Part shown: positions 8,041-14,073 of the stretch, piece by piece
Layout: each line of letters opens with the position of its first letter
Position numbering within the stretch: position 1 is the first letter of the stretch
Origin: an uncultured Azohydromonas sp.
GTDB taxonomy: Bacteria; Pseudomonadota; Gammaproteobacteria; Burkholderiales; Burkholderiaceae_C
Reading direction: 5' to 3'
Length of the DNA stretch: 27,322 nt
Assembly (NCBI RefSeq): GCF_937926365.1
Contig: NZ_CALAOH010000051.1
Coordinates: 1-27,322 of the forward strand
Program-made: the position numbers and the translations under genes
Notes under the pieces: model-generated
The model's input: the letters and a program-made list of their open reading frames with translations, nothing else
The model's database searches: none
What the model was told of the DNA's origin: nothing

Positions 8041-8706
8041 ATGAGCCTGCAACGCAAGAGCAAGTACCCGATCGATTCCCTGTTCACCTGTCGCTGGTCG
8101 CCCCGCGCCTTCACGGGCGAACCCATCGACGACACCACGCTGATGAGCTTCTTCGAAGCCGCGCGCTGGGCGCCGTCGAGCTTCAACGCGCAGCCGTGGC
8201 GCTTCATCTATGCCCGGCGCGACACGCCGGCGTGGGCGCCGCTGCATGACGCGCTCAACGAGTTCAACCGCAGCTGGGCGCACCGGGCCTCGGCGCTGGT
8301 GGTGGTGCTGTCGCGCACGAGCTGGACGCCGCCCGGGAAGACGCAGCCGCAGCCCATTCCCACGCATTCCTTTGACACCGGCGCGGCCTGGGCGAGCCTG
8401 GCCTTCCAGGCCACGCTCAAGGGCTGGCACGCGCACGCCATGGGCGGCTTCGACCGCGAGCAGCTGCGCCAGGCGCTGGGCATCCCGGACGACCACGCCA
8501 TCGAGGCCATGGTGGCCATCGGCTGGCGCAGCGACGAGCCGGTGCTGCCCGAGGCGCTGCAAGCGCGCGAGGTGATGAGCCAACGGCTGCCACTGGAGCA
8601 GGTGGTGGTGGAAGGGCGCTTCGGCTTCGGCGGCGTGGCGGCACCGGCACCGGTGCCGGTGCCGAGCGCGCAGCCGGTGGGGGAGCCGGACAAGGCGCCA
8701 GCCTGA
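8041..8706 (+). CDS. Nitroreductase-family flavoprotein
   Basis: The 221-residue protein shows the nitroreductase fold signatures: CRWSPRAF at 17-24, contacting the FMN phosphate, and ARWAPSSFNAQPWRF at 41-55. The central FDTGAAWASLAFQA helix and GIPDDHAIEAMVAIGW near 157-172 are also typical. It probably reduces nitro or quinone compounds with NAD(P)H and FMN as a cytosolic dimer. The start at 8041 is fixed by GGAAGGAG 5 bases upstream; the frame is open further left but without a better start. The last 20 or so residues form a proline/alanine-rich tail outside the fold. The physiological substrate is unknown. Confidence 0.92.
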   Translation: MSLQRKSKYPIDSLFTCRWSPRAFTGEPIDDTTLMSFFEAARWAPSSFNAQPWRFIYARRDTPAWAPLHDALNEFNRSWAHRASALVVVLSRTSWTPPGKTQPQPIPTHSFDTGAAWASLAFQATLKGWHAHAMGGFDREQLRQALGIPDDHAIEAMVAIGWRSDEPVLPEALQAREVMSQRLPLEQVVVEGRFGFGGVAAPAPVPVPSAQPVGEPDKAPA

Positions 8707-8773
8707 GGTTTAGCCTCGCCGGCCGGTAAAGCGTTTCCCCGCCTGCGCGGTGCCGGCATCCCGGGCCTGAATG

Positions 8774-8797
8774 CGTACAATAAGCTGTACATGTACG
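8774..8797 (+). promoter_or_regulatory. YefM-YoeB operator/promoter (TGTACA-type cores)
   Basis: Three GTAC cores sit between the -10 region and the ribosome-binding site of yefM: CGTACA at 8774, TGTACA at 8786 and TGTACG at 8792. The first two are 12 bp apart. From memory, the E. coli yefM-yoeB operator has long and short palindromes with TGTACA cores at about that spacing. TACAAT at 8776-8781 is a good -10 hexamer overlapping the first core; no clear -35 is seen. Binding of the antitoxin complex here would shut down its own promoter. Confidence 0.7.
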
Positions 8798-8809
8798 GAG
8801 GCTATCAGC

Positions 8810-9061
8810 ATGGATGCCATCACTTACACCGCGGCTCGCGCGAATTTGGCGAGCACCATGGACCGGGTTTGCGACGACCACGAGCCGGTCATCATCACCC
8901 GCAACGGACAGCAATCCGTCGTCATGCTGTCGCTGGAGGATTTCAAGGCGTTGGAGGAGACGGCCTATCTGCTTCGCAGCCCGGCAAATGCGAAGCGCCT
9001 TCTGGCCGCAATGGAGCAGCTTGAGGCGGGCAAGGGCGCGGAGCGGAAATTGATCGAATGA
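8810..9061 (+). CDS. yefM: YefM (Phd/YefM family) antitoxin
   Basis: The 83-residue protein matches the YefM/Phd family throughout: ITYTAARANLASTMDRVCDD at the DNA-binding N-terminus, EPVIITRNGQQSVVMLSLED in the middle and ALEETAYLLRSPANAKRL before the flexible toxin-binding C-terminus. The ATG at 8810 has GGAGG 8 bases upstream. Its stop overlaps the toxin start by 4 bp (ATGA), giving coupled translation with antitoxin first. It should neutralise the YoeB toxin and, with it, repress the operator just upstream. GC is lower than in the flanking chromosome, which suggests acquisition. Confidence 0.96.
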   Translation: MDAITYTAARANLASTMDRVCDDHEPVIITRNGQQSVVMLSLEDFKALEETAYLLRSPANAKRLLAAMEQLEAGKGAERKLIE

Positions 9062-9312
9062 AGTTGATTTTTGCGGACGCAGCCTGGGAGGACTACCTTT
9101 TCTGGCAGAAGCAGGACAGGCGCATGGTGGAGCGCATCAACAGGCTGATAAAGGAAACGCAGCGTTTTCCGTTCGAGGGCGTGGGAAAGCCGGAGCCGCT
9201 CAAGCACGCCTTGTCGGGTTACTGGTCGCGCCGTATTACCGAAGAGCATCGCATGGTGTACAGGGTCGAGGAAGACGCCTTGCTGATTGCCCAATTGCGC
9301 TACCACTACTGA
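9058..9312 (+). CDS. yoeB: YoeB toxin, ribosome-dependent mRNA endonuclease
   Basis: The 84-residue protein has exactly the length of E. coli YoeB and keeps the catalytic residues at the same numbers: E46 (in KPEPLKH), R65 (in EEHRMVY) and the C-terminal H83-Y84 (YHY end). The segments GKPEPLKHALSGYWSRRI and EHRMVYRV are family hallmarks. YoeB enters the ribosomal A site and cuts mRNA there, causing growth arrest when YefM is degraded. With all catalytic residues present the toxin is predicted to be active. The gene overlaps yefM by 4 bp and is followed by an intrinsic terminator. Confidence 0.97.
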   Translation: MKLIFADAAWEDYLFWQKQDRRMVERINRLIKETQRFPFEGVGKPEPLKHALSGYWSRRITEEHRMVYRVEEDALLIAQLRYHY

Positions 9313-9353
9313 TCACTTGAATTTGATGCCTGCATGGGCGCGTGGCGCGGTGG

Positions 9354-9438
9354 ACTGCAAGAAATGAGCGACATGTGCAGGCGGAGCGGAGTTGCCGCAG
9401 CATGTCGCTTCCATGAAAGCGGCAACTGCCCTTGCAGT
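9354..9438. repeat. Interleaved perfect inverted repeats (possible pseudoknot RNA)
   Basis: Three pairs of exact reverse-complement arms lie in 85 bp. Pair A is ACTGCAAG (9354-9361) with CTTGCAGT (9431-9438). Pair B is AGCGACATG (9367-9375) with CATGTCGCT (9401-9409). Pair C is AGTTGCCGC (9390-9398) with GCGGCAACT (9419-9427). Their order is A, B, C, B', C', A': A encloses the others, and B and C interleave, as in an H-type pseudoknot or two competing hairpins. A small extra hairpin CGCTT/AAGCG (9406-9421) is also possible. No gene covers the segment. Confidence 0.6.
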
Positions 9439-9455
9439 GCGGGCCAGTGTTTTTT
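9425..9455 (+). terminator. Intrinsic terminator after yefM-yoeB
   Basis: On the plus strand ACTGCCC (9425-9431) pairs with GGGC-c-AGT (9441-9448, one bulged C) around a 9-base loop, followed by six T (9450-9455). It lies about 110 bp after the yoeB stop and overlaps the last codon of the convergent gene. Arms A' and C' of the neighbouring repeat cluster share bases with this stem and loop, so the foldings compete. Confidence 0.6.
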
Positions 9456-9768
9456 AATCGTCAGTAATGATCTGCCCCGCCACGTTGTCCACCACCACGG
9501 GGCTTTCGAAGTAGGTGACGACCGGTTCGGTGCCGTATTTTTCCCGGACGAACGTGCGCCAGGATTCCGTGTACAGCGCTTCCGCGTCGGCTCTGGAAAT
9601 CCAGAAGTAGATGCCGCCTGCCGTCCGCCCGTCCTCGGAAAGCACATAGGTCTTGCGCAGCAGGCCCGGCACTTCACGGTATTTGGGCGCGGTACTCTGG
9701 AAGATACTGCGCGCCTCCTCCAGGGTAATGGGTTTGAGCAGGGTAAAGGTCGTGAGGGTGGTAATCAT
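9454..9768 (-). CDS. ABM-like (YdhR-type) monooxygenase
   Basis: The 104-residue protein resembles small dimeric ferredoxin-fold monooxygenases of the YdhR/antibiotic-biosynthesis monooxygenase superfamily: the segments STAPKYREVPGLLRKTYVLS and TAGGIYFWISRADAEAL, then YTESWRTFVREKYGTEPVV, follow that family's strand-helix pattern. The ATG at 9768 has an excellent AGGAGGT 5 bases upstream, so a longer upstream extension is rejected. The family usually works without a cofactor on aromatic or unknown substrates; no substrate can be assigned here. It lies 120 bp after the ynfA-type gene on the same strand. Confidence 0.85.
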   Translation of the reverse strand: MITTLTTFTLLKPITLEEARSIFQSTAPKYREVPGLLRKTYVLSEDGRTAGGIYFWISRADAEALYTESWRTFVREKYGTEPVVTYFESPVVVDNVAGQIITDD

Positions 9769-9888
9769 CTTCACCTCCTGTTGGGCTGCGTGGACGATGG
9801 TGTCCCAGGGCCAGCTTACAGGCACCTATCGCGGCTTTCGCAGTCGAAGTCGAAAAAACACGCAAGGCTTGCCGGCAGGACCGGGCCG

Positions 9889-10221
9889 TCATGCATCTCT
9901 GGGCGCGAACATGATGATGCCCATGCCTGCCAAGGCCACGAGTGTTCCTACCAAATCCCAGCGCGTAGGCTGAATGCCGTCAACGAGCCAGAGCCAGAGA
10001 ATGGCCACGAAGATATAGACGCCCCCATAGGCCGCATAAACGCGGCCCGCGGCCGTGGGATGCAGCGACAGCAGCCATGCGAACGAGGCCAGGCTCAATG
10101 CAGCGGGAAACAGCAGCCAGGCGCTCTTGCCCTGCTTGAGCCAGAGATAAGGGAGATAACAGCCCACGATCTCGGCAACGGCCGTGATCAGGAAAAGGAA
10201 GAGGGTTCTGATCTCAAACAT
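9889..10221 (-). CDS. ynfA: YnfA/UPF0060 family small membrane protein
   Basis: The 110-residue protein has four membrane helices and the conserved family segments AEIVGCYLPYLWLK, RVYAAYGGVYIFVAILWLW and DGIQPTRWDLVGTLVALAGM, with the usual length. YnfA proteins resemble small multidrug resistance transporters in size and topology; the true substrate here is not known. It sits in the lower-GC stretch among other small genes. The spacing to both neighbours (about 100 bp or more) does not prove an operon. Confidence 0.95.
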   Translation of the reverse strand: MFEIRTLFLFLITAVAEIVGCYLPYLWLKQGKSAWLLFPAALSLASFAWLLSLHPTAAGRVYAAYGGVYIFVAILWLWLVDGIQPTRWDLVGTLVALAGMGIIMFAPRDA

Positions 10222-10319
10222 GGCGGGCGGCCGCGCCTTTCTGGTACGTGAAGTTCGGCCTGAATGATAACCAGGCTGGGGAAGGCTGCCGCCGGCCGAT
10301 CAATGAAACGGTGTCCTAT

Positions 10320-10781
10320 TTACCGGGCACACTTTTTATGAAGGTCATAATTCGTCCCGTTCCAGCGCCAGATGGGGAAGCAGTTGCCGGGGCCACCAAT
10401 TTCGATATCAGGGTAGCCCAGGTGCTTCGTCTTGAGCACCATGGGCTCGCCGGGGAAGCCGAATTGGGATTTCCATTTTCCATTCTTGCCCTTGATGTAC
10501 AGGTCCATGTGTACGCCGGTCATGCCAAAGCAGGAGCTGTAGCGCTTGGTAAAAACCTCGGGCTGGCCATCGCCGTTGAGATCGGTGACCTCTGCCTCGT
10601 ACTCGACGGTCGAATTGCAATTCTGGTCGAACTGTTTTCCCTTGAGCGCCTTGAACCGGCCGCCGGTCGCTTCAGCGACGACCCGGGCCGCGGCAGCGGA
10701 ATCGGCCGGTGCGGCGGCCAGGAGCGGCGAGTGCAATATGGCAAGCGCAACAAGGGCCGCCATTGGATGGAACCGGTGCAT
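10320..10781 (-). CDS. Small secreted protein with four cysteines and a DxNGDG motif
   Basis: From an ATG at 10781 with AGGAGG 6 bases upstream, the protein has 153 residues. A signal peptide spans about 1-24 (cut near LLAAA-PAD). The mature part has four cysteines (55, 84, 134, 151), possibly two disulfides, and DLNGDGQPEVF at 67-77, a calcium-binding-like loop seen in FG-GAP/VCBS proteins. I do not recognise a named family. It is probably a periplasmic or exported protein. Its gene ends about 100 bp before the ynfA-type gene on the same strand, and its upstream region is rich in inverted repeats. Confidence 0.85.
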   Translation of the reverse strand: MHRFHPMAALVALAILHSPLLAAAPADSAAAARVVAEATGGRFKALKGKQFDQNCNSTVEYEAEVTDLNGDGQPEVFTKRYSSCFGMTGVHMDLYIKGKNGKWKSQFGFPGEPMVLKTKHLGYPDIEIGGPGNCFPIWRWNGTNYDLHKKCAR

Positions 10782-11089
10782 ATGGGCCTCCTGCGATAGC
10801 TCGTTGGACCGCGCGCACGTCAAGCCCGTGCGCCAAGCGCTCGGGTCAGGCGTCGCCTGACGGACGAGTTCGGGTGTCTCGGGAAGTTGGCTGCATTTGC
10901 AACCATCATTCCGGACTTGCGGTCCGTGGGCAATACGGAATGAGCCGCTCTCATTCCAGGGGCACCAACTTGCGCTAGACCGTCAGAAAAGTAGCGGCTG
11001 GAGACAAACAACGCACTTGCGGCCAAATATCAGGCTGTGGCACGCGTCTGGGATTGGCGGCGAGTATTTCCAAACGCGAAATCAAGGCT
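10782..11089. other. Gene-free, lower-GC segment with several inverted repeats
   Basis: I see no gene here. Perfect inverted repeats include GCGCACG/CGTGCGC (10813-10833), GTCAGGCG/CGCCTGAC around one T (10845-10861), and GGAATGAG/CTCATTCC (10937-10957). CATTCCG at 10907-10913 can also pair with CGGAATG at 10936-10942, excluding the last hairpin. The segment must include the promoter of the secreted protein gene that starts at 10781. Confidence 0.6.
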
Positions 11090-11117
11090 GCCGTGCGCGG
11101 GCAACTTCGCGCACGGC
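11076..11117 (-). terminator. Probable terminator of the ECF41 operon
   Basis: GCCGTGCGCG (11090-11099) and CGCGCACGGC (11108-11117) form a perfect 10-bp stem with an 8-base loop, 6 bp past the stop of the AhpD-like gene. On the minus strand it is followed by the broken T-rich tail CTTGATTTCG. Stem strength and position support termination; the interrupted T-run weakens it. Confidence 0.5.
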
Positions 11118-11122
11118 GTCAT

Positions 11123-11581
11123 TCAATCCAGCGCCTTCGCCTCCACCGGCTGCCCCATTCCCACCGCCATCCGGTTCCACGCGTTGATCTGCGCGATGGT
11201 CCAGTTCAGCTCCACGATTTCCTGCTCGCTGAAATGCGGCTTGAGCGCCTCGAAGGCGGCGTCGCGGTCGGCGTAGGGATCGGTGAGCCGGGTCATGAGC
11301 TCGGCCCAGTGCAGCGCGGCGCGTTCGCGCTCGCTGTAGAAGGGCGCCTCGCGCCACGTGACCAGGCTGTTCAACCGCTGCCAGCTCTCGCCGTGCTCGC
11401 GCAGCGAGCGGGCGTGCATGTCCACGCAGAACGCGCAGCCGTTGAGCTGGGAGACGCGGCTCTGGACCAGCTCGATCAATGCCGTTCCCAGCGTGGAATT
11501 CGCGGTGCTCGCGCTTACCGCAGCCATCGCCTGGTAGGTCTTGGGGGCGAGACGGGTCCAGGGCAGTCGGGCTTGGTGCAT
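11123..11581 (-). CDS. AhpD-like / carboxymuconolactone decarboxylase family protein
   Basis: The 152-residue protein carries the AhpD-type redox motif NGCAFCVDMHAR with C49, C52 and H56, the usual peroxidatic/resolving pair and nearby histidine. The all-helical rest (ERERAALHWAELMTRLTD, then EQEIVELNWTIAQINAWNRM) fits the family. The ATG at 11581 has AAGGAAG upstream. It lies directly after the ECF41 sigma gene with its own consensus ECF41 promoter, so it is almost certainly a target of that sigma factor. AhpD-like, carboxymuconolactone decarboxylase-fold and oxidoreductase genes are the known neighbours of ECF41 factors. The likely role is peroxide or thiol stress defence; the substrate is unproven. 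Confidence 0.94.
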   Translation of the reverse strand: MHQARLPWTRLAPKTYQAMAAVSASTANSTLGTALIELVQSRVSQLNGCAFCVDMHARSLREHGESWQRLNSLVTWREAPFYSERERAALHWAELMTRLTDPYADRDAAFEALKPHFSEQEIVELNWTIAQINAWNRMAVGMGQPVEAKALD

Positions 11582-11615
11582 GGTGCTTCCTTGATCAAAA
11601 AGTTGGGATGCACCT

Positions 11616-12530
11616 TCAAGACGACCCAGGCGGCGCGCTTGTGACAGCCGCATCACGCGCCCACGCCGCCGCGATGCGCGCCAGCTTGTCCGGGTTGCGC
11701 TGCGCGTGGATGCGCACGATGCGCTGCCCGTCGGTCTCCACCGCCTGCACCGACTCCAGCTGCCCGTCCACCCAGCGCAGCAGGCCCCATTCGCCATTGA
11801 CCACGGCGATCTCCCACCGCACCGCCGGCCCGTGGCGCAGGTGCGTGGCGAGGTAGAGCTGCGCGATGCGCCGTCCGCCCTCCAGCACCCTGCCGAAGCT
11901 GGGCACCTTGCCGCCGCCATCGCCGATCAGCTCGGCGTCCTCGGCCAGCAGCGCGTGCAGGCCGGCGAAGTCGCCGCGCGAGGAGGCCTCGATGAAACCC
12001 TGCAGCAGCCGCCGCTGCGTCTCGGCCGGCACGGCGTGGCGCTTGCGCGCGTCGCGCAGCTGTGACTTGGCCCGGCTCACGATCTGGCGGCAGGCCTCCT
12101 CGCTCTTGTCCAGCACGCGCGCCACCTCGGCGTAGTCGGCCTCGAACACCTCCCGCAGCAGGAAGGCCGCGCGCGCCTCCGGTCCCAGCCGCTCCAGCAG
12201 CGTAAGAAAGGCGACGGACAGGTCGTCCGCCTTCTCCAGCAGCTGCTCCGGCGTGACGGGCGAGTCCTCCACCAGCGGCTCGGGCAGCCAGAAGCCTACG
12301 TACTGCTCGCGCTGCGCCTTGGCCGCACGCAGCCGGTCGATGGACAGCCGCGTGGTCACGGTGACGAGCCAGGCTTCGGAGCTGTCCAGCGCCGCGGTGT
12401 CGGCCTCGTGCCAGCGCAGCCAGGCGTCCTGCACCACCTCCTCGGCCTCGGCGCGGGAGCCGAGCATCCGGTAGGCGATGCCGTGCAGGCGCGGACGCAG
12501 CCGCGCGAAGGTGTGGGTGGAGTGGTCCAT
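11616..12530 (-). CDS. ECF41-group sigma factor with fused SnoaL-like regulatory domain
   Basis: The 304-residue protein has sigma region 2 (about 8-75, with HGIAYRMLGSRAEAEEVVQD), region 4 (about 105-160) and a C-terminal NTF2/SnoaL-like domain (about 172-290). The ECF41 signatures are all present: WLPEP (81-85) in the linker, DGGGK (204-208) and NPDKL (279-283). In this group the extension replaces a separate anti-sigma factor, and NPDKL is important for control. A promoter of ECF41 type lies just upstream, so the gene is probably autoregulated. The ATG at 12530 lies only 8 bases after the -10 element and has no ribosome-binding site, which suggests a leaderless message. The 3' end contains the promoter of the next gene. 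Confidence 0.95.
   Translation of the reverse strand: MDHSTHTFARLRPRLHGIAYRMLGSRAEAEEVVQDAWLRWHEADTAALDSSEAWLVTVTTRLSIDRLRAAKAQREQYVGFWLPEPLVEDSPVTPEQLLEKADDLSVAFLTLLERLGPEARAAFLLREVFEADYAEVARVLDKSEEACRQIVSRAKSQLRDARKRHAVPAETQRRLLQGFIEASSRGDFAGLHALLAEDAELIGDGGGKVPSFGRVLEGGRRIAQLYLATHLRHGPAVRWEIAVVNGEWGLLRWVDGQLESVQAVETDGQRIVRIHAQRNPDKLARIAAAWARDAAVTSAPPGSS
11620..11646 (-). promoter_or_regulatory. ECF41-type promoter of the AhpD-like gene
   Basis: Read on the minus strand this is TGTCACA (11646-11640), a 16-base spacer, then CGTC (11623-11620). As I recall it, the published ECF41 consensus is TGTCACA, 16 bases, CGTC, so this is an exact match. It lies inside the last codons of the sigma gene and about 40 bp before the AhpD-like start codon. 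Confidence 0.85.
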
Positions 12531-12538
12531 GAGGTCCA

Positions 12539-12565
12539 GACGAACGAGGCGGGCGGTTTGTGACG
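12539..12565 (-). promoter_or_regulatory. ECF41-type promoter of the sigma gene (autoregulation)
   Basis: Read on the minus strand this is CGTCACA (12565-12559), a 16-base spacer, then CGTC (12542-12539). It differs from the consensus only in the first base of the -35 element and keeps the exact spacing. Its transcript would start very near the sigma start codon at 12530. Confidence 0.75.
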
Positions 12566-12606
12566 GCTTTCTGCCGCGGCGTGAGGCCAGGGCCGCGCCG
12601 GGGGCC

Positions 12607-13962
12607 TCAGCCCCGCGCCTGCCGCATCAGGCGCCGCATGGGGTCCAGCGAGCGCGTCACGTCGTCGTCGGTGGTGGCCCAGGAGCTGACGCTGATGCGC
12701 ATGGCCGTGTGCCCCTGCCAGACGGTGATGCCGCACCAGCACGTCCCCTCGGCCTGCAGCGCGGCCACCACGCGGCGCGTGGTGTCGTCGTCGCCGAAGC
12801 TCACCAGCACCTGGTTGAGCACGACCTCGTTGAGCACGGTGGCGCCGGCCTCGCGCAGCTCGTGCGCGAAGCGCCGCGCGTGGCGGCAGCAGCGCTGCAC
12901 CAGCCCGGCCAGGCCGCTACGGCCCAGCGTGTGCAGCGCCGCCCACACGTCCACGCCGCGCGCCCGGCGCGAGAGCTCGGGCGTGTAGTCCGACGGATTG
13001 CGCTGCTCGCTCTCGGCGGGCAGGTACACCGCGGAGACCGACATCGCCGCCCGCAGCGCCGCGCCGTCGCGCACGAAGGCGATGCCGCTGTCGTAGGGCA
13101 CGTTGAGCCACTTGTGCGCGTCGGTGGCCCAGGAGTCGGCCTGCTCCACGCCGTCCGCGAGCGGACGCAGCGCGTCGCTGGCGCGCGCCCACAGCCCGAA
13201 GGCGCCGTCCACGTGCACCCAGGCGCCCTGGGCCTGGGCGGCGGGGATCAGCTCGGCGAAGGGGTCGAAGGCGCCGGTGTTCACGTTGCCGGCCTGCAGG
13301 CAGACGATGGCCGGGCCGCTGATGCGCGGCAGCGCGTCGGCCCGCACGCGCCCTTGGCCGTCCACCGGCAGCCGCAGCACGCGCCGGCGGCCCAGCCCCA
13401 CCAGGCCCAGCGCCTTCAGCACGGTCGGGTGTACCTCCTCGCTGACCAGCACGGTGATGGGCGGCGCGCCGCACAGCCCGTCGGCTTCGACGTCCCAGCC
13501 GGCGCGCTCCAGCACGGCGTGGCGCGCGGCGGCCAGCGCCGAGAAGTTGGCCATGGTGGCGCCGGTGACGAAGGCGCCCGCGGCGCCGGGCGGCAGCGCC
13601 AGCGCCTGCAGCAGCCAACGCAGCGCCACCTGCTCGATCGCGGCGGTGGCGGGCGCGGGGCCGTGGTGGGCCGAGTTCTGGTCCCAGGCCGTGGCGAGCC
13701 AGTTGCTGGCCACCGTCACCGGCAGCGCGCCGCCGGTGACGAAGCCGAAGAAGCGCCCGGCGGCCGCCGCCATCGTGGCCGGCGAGCCCAGCTCGTCGAG
13801 GCGCTGCAACGTCTCCTCGGCCGGCCGCGGCGCATCGGGCCAGGGCTGGTCGAAGCCCGCCAGCGCGGCGACCGCCTCCTCGGACGGCACCACGCGGCGC
13901 GAGGGCAGGTCTTCCAGGTACGCGACGGCGCGGGCGGCGGCGTCTTCCAGCAGTTCTCTCAT
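12607..13962 (-). CDS. PLP-dependent group II decarboxylase
   Basis: The 451-residue protein has the aminotransferase-fold decarboxylase pattern: FVTGGALPVTVASNWLA near 74-90, FVTGATMANF (131-140) binding the PLP phosphate, H178 in SEEVHPT stacking on the ring, D252 in HVDGAFG holding the pyridine nitrogen, and the Schiff-base lysine K284 in WATDAHKWLNVPYD. The family includes aromatic amino acid, glutamate and diaminobutyrate decarboxylases; the substrate cannot be told apart here. The start at 13962 lacks a strong ribosome-binding site. It lies 76 bp upstream of the ECF41 sigma gene on the same strand, with the ECF41 promoter between them, so co-regulation is uncertain. Confidence 0.92.
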   Translation of the reverse strand: MRELLEDAAARAVAYLEDLPSRRVVPSEEAVAALAGFDQPWPDAPRPAEETLQRLDELGSPATMAAAAGRFFGFVTGGALPVTVASNWLATAWDQNSAHHGPAPATAAIEQVALRWLLQALALPPGAAGAFVTGATMANFSALAAARHAVLERAGWDVEADGLCGAPPITVLVSEEVHPTVLKALGLVGLGRRRVLRLPVDGQGRVRADALPRISGPAIVCLQAGNVNTGAFDPFAELIPAAQAQGAWVHVDGAFGLWARASDALRPLADGVEQADSWATDAHKWLNVPYDSGIAFVRDGAALRAAMSVSAVYLPAESEQRNPSDYTPELSRRARGVDVWAALHTLGRSGLAGLVQRCCRHARRFAHELREAGATVLNEVVLNQVLVSFGDDDTTRRVVAALQAEGTCWCGITVWQGHTAMRISVSSWATTDDDVTRSLDPMRRLMRQARG

Positions 13963-14073
13963 GGCGGCCTACGGAGCGGAATGAATGGTGCGGGGACGGT
14001 AAGCGTGGCATTGGCGCCTTGCAATGCGCCCGAAACTGCAGCGTCCCAGGGCCGACCTGCCGCCCCCGGCGCC

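Noticed and set aside
8774..8797. GTAC-rich sequence as a restriction or methylation hotspot
   Set aside because: Position before yefM and similarity to the known YefM operator explain it better.
10782..11089. attC-like integron recombination site
   Set aside because: Inverted repeats are present, but the conserved outer core sites (GTTRRRY and its partner) could not be placed in the right order, and no cassette boundary is visible.
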